NCBI GenBank assembly: GCA_044870295.1
Contig: JBIOYQ010000113.1
Span: 1 to 5,388 of the forward strand
Source: AC-52 sp044870295
GTDB taxonomy: Bacteria > Actinomycetota > UBA4738
Length of the DNA: 5,388 nucleotides
Reading direction: 5' to 3'
The translations under genes and the position numbers were made by a program. Shown here one piece after another: positions 5,213-5,388 of the stretch (position 1 is the first letter of the stretch; every line of letters starts with the position of its first letter). The notes below the pieces were generated by a model. That model ran no database searches. It was not told where the DNA came from and saw only the letters and a list, made by a program, of their open reading frames with translations.

Positions 5213-5388
5213 GTGGGGTTCGATCCGGTCGCCGACGATCCGCAGCCCGATCCCCACTTCCCCGCCTCCCTGGTCCAGCTCTCGTTCGACAGCCATGGCT
5301 CGCGCCTGAACGGCGTCCTGTACATGGCGGGCGGCCCAGGTCCTCATCCCACCGTCCTGGTTCTCCATGGCTTCCCGGGGTTCGAGCG
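5213..5388 (+). CDS. Alpha/beta hydrolase, N-terminal fragment (3' end outside window)
   Basis: The frame opens after a TAG at 5198-5200 and runs off the window end, giving 58 complete residues from the GTG at 5213 (a GTG at 5207 would add two). It reads DPVADDPQPDPHFPASLVQL, then SHGSRLNGVLYMAGG (27-41), then PHPTVLVLHGFPGFE (44-58). The last piece is the strand plus oxyanion-hole loop H-G-F-P-G of alpha/beta hydrolases, and the R-L-N-G-x-L-Y pattern before it is common in a bacterial dienelactone-hydrolase-like or peptidase-like group. The catalytic Ser/Asp/His lie beyond the window, so activity and substrate cannot be judged. There is no signal peptide. The gene is transcribed away from the frameshifted remnant on the other strand, and its start region abuts or overlaps it. 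Confidence 0.85.
   Translation, partial: MGFDPVADDPQPDPHFPASLVQLSFDSHGSRLNGVLYMAGGPGPHPTVLVLHGFPGFE

Noticed and set aside
5054..5368. A full 104-residue minus-strand protein opposite the hydrolase start
   Set aside because: Most of it is antisense to recognised hydrolase motifs. Only its last part, beyond 5206, is kept as the possible upstream piece of the remnant.

Overview
The window is a gene-dense, GC-rich stretch (about two thirds G+C by eye) of bacterial chromosome. It most likely comes from an actinomycetote or a similar high-GC soil lineage. This rests on frequent GTG starts, strong G/C bias at third codon positions, and a membrane anti-sigma-like protein and ECF sigma factors of kinds common in Actinomycetota. 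The assignment is inferred from family resemblance, not from a marker gene. I see no RNA gene, CRISPR array or insertion sequence.

Layout, left to right. (1) 2-511 (+): the 3' part of a DUF2804-family gene. (2) 2082-1507 and 1498-527 (-): a two-gene operon of a short ECF sigma factor and a single-pass membrane protein, probably its anti-sigma factor, which ends in a long His/Asp/Glu/Gly/Ser-rich outer tail. The tail gene converges on the DUF2804 gene, with only 15 bp between their stop codons. (3) 2157-2540 (+): a small cupin, divergent from the sigma operon across 74 bp. (4) 2618-2968 and 2985-4253 (+): a DGPF/YCII protein followed by a long ECF42-type sigma factor with a C-terminal TPR-like extension. 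This is a known conserved pairing. A good match to the promoter motif reported for ECF42 (TGTCGA, 17 bp, CGTC) lies at 2544-2570, just after the cupin stop and upstream of the DGPF gene, which suggests autoregulation. (5) 4284-4973 (+): a single-pass membrane protein with an outer domain, 30 bp after the ECF42 stop and in the same reading frame. (6) 4995 to about 5206 (-): an apparent C-terminal gene remnant with one frameshift. (7) 5213 to the window end (+): the start of an alpha/beta hydrolase.

Functionally this is a signalling neighbourhood. Two different ECF sigma systems sit back to back around a cupin. One is of the classical sigma/membrane anti-sigma kind. The other is of the kind controlled by its own C-terminal domain, but here it is followed by an unexpected membrane protein. 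The points most worth following up are the ECF42 promoter match, the metal-binding-like tail of the putative anti-sigma factor, the membrane protein after the ECF42 gene, and the frameshifted remnant beside the hydrolase.
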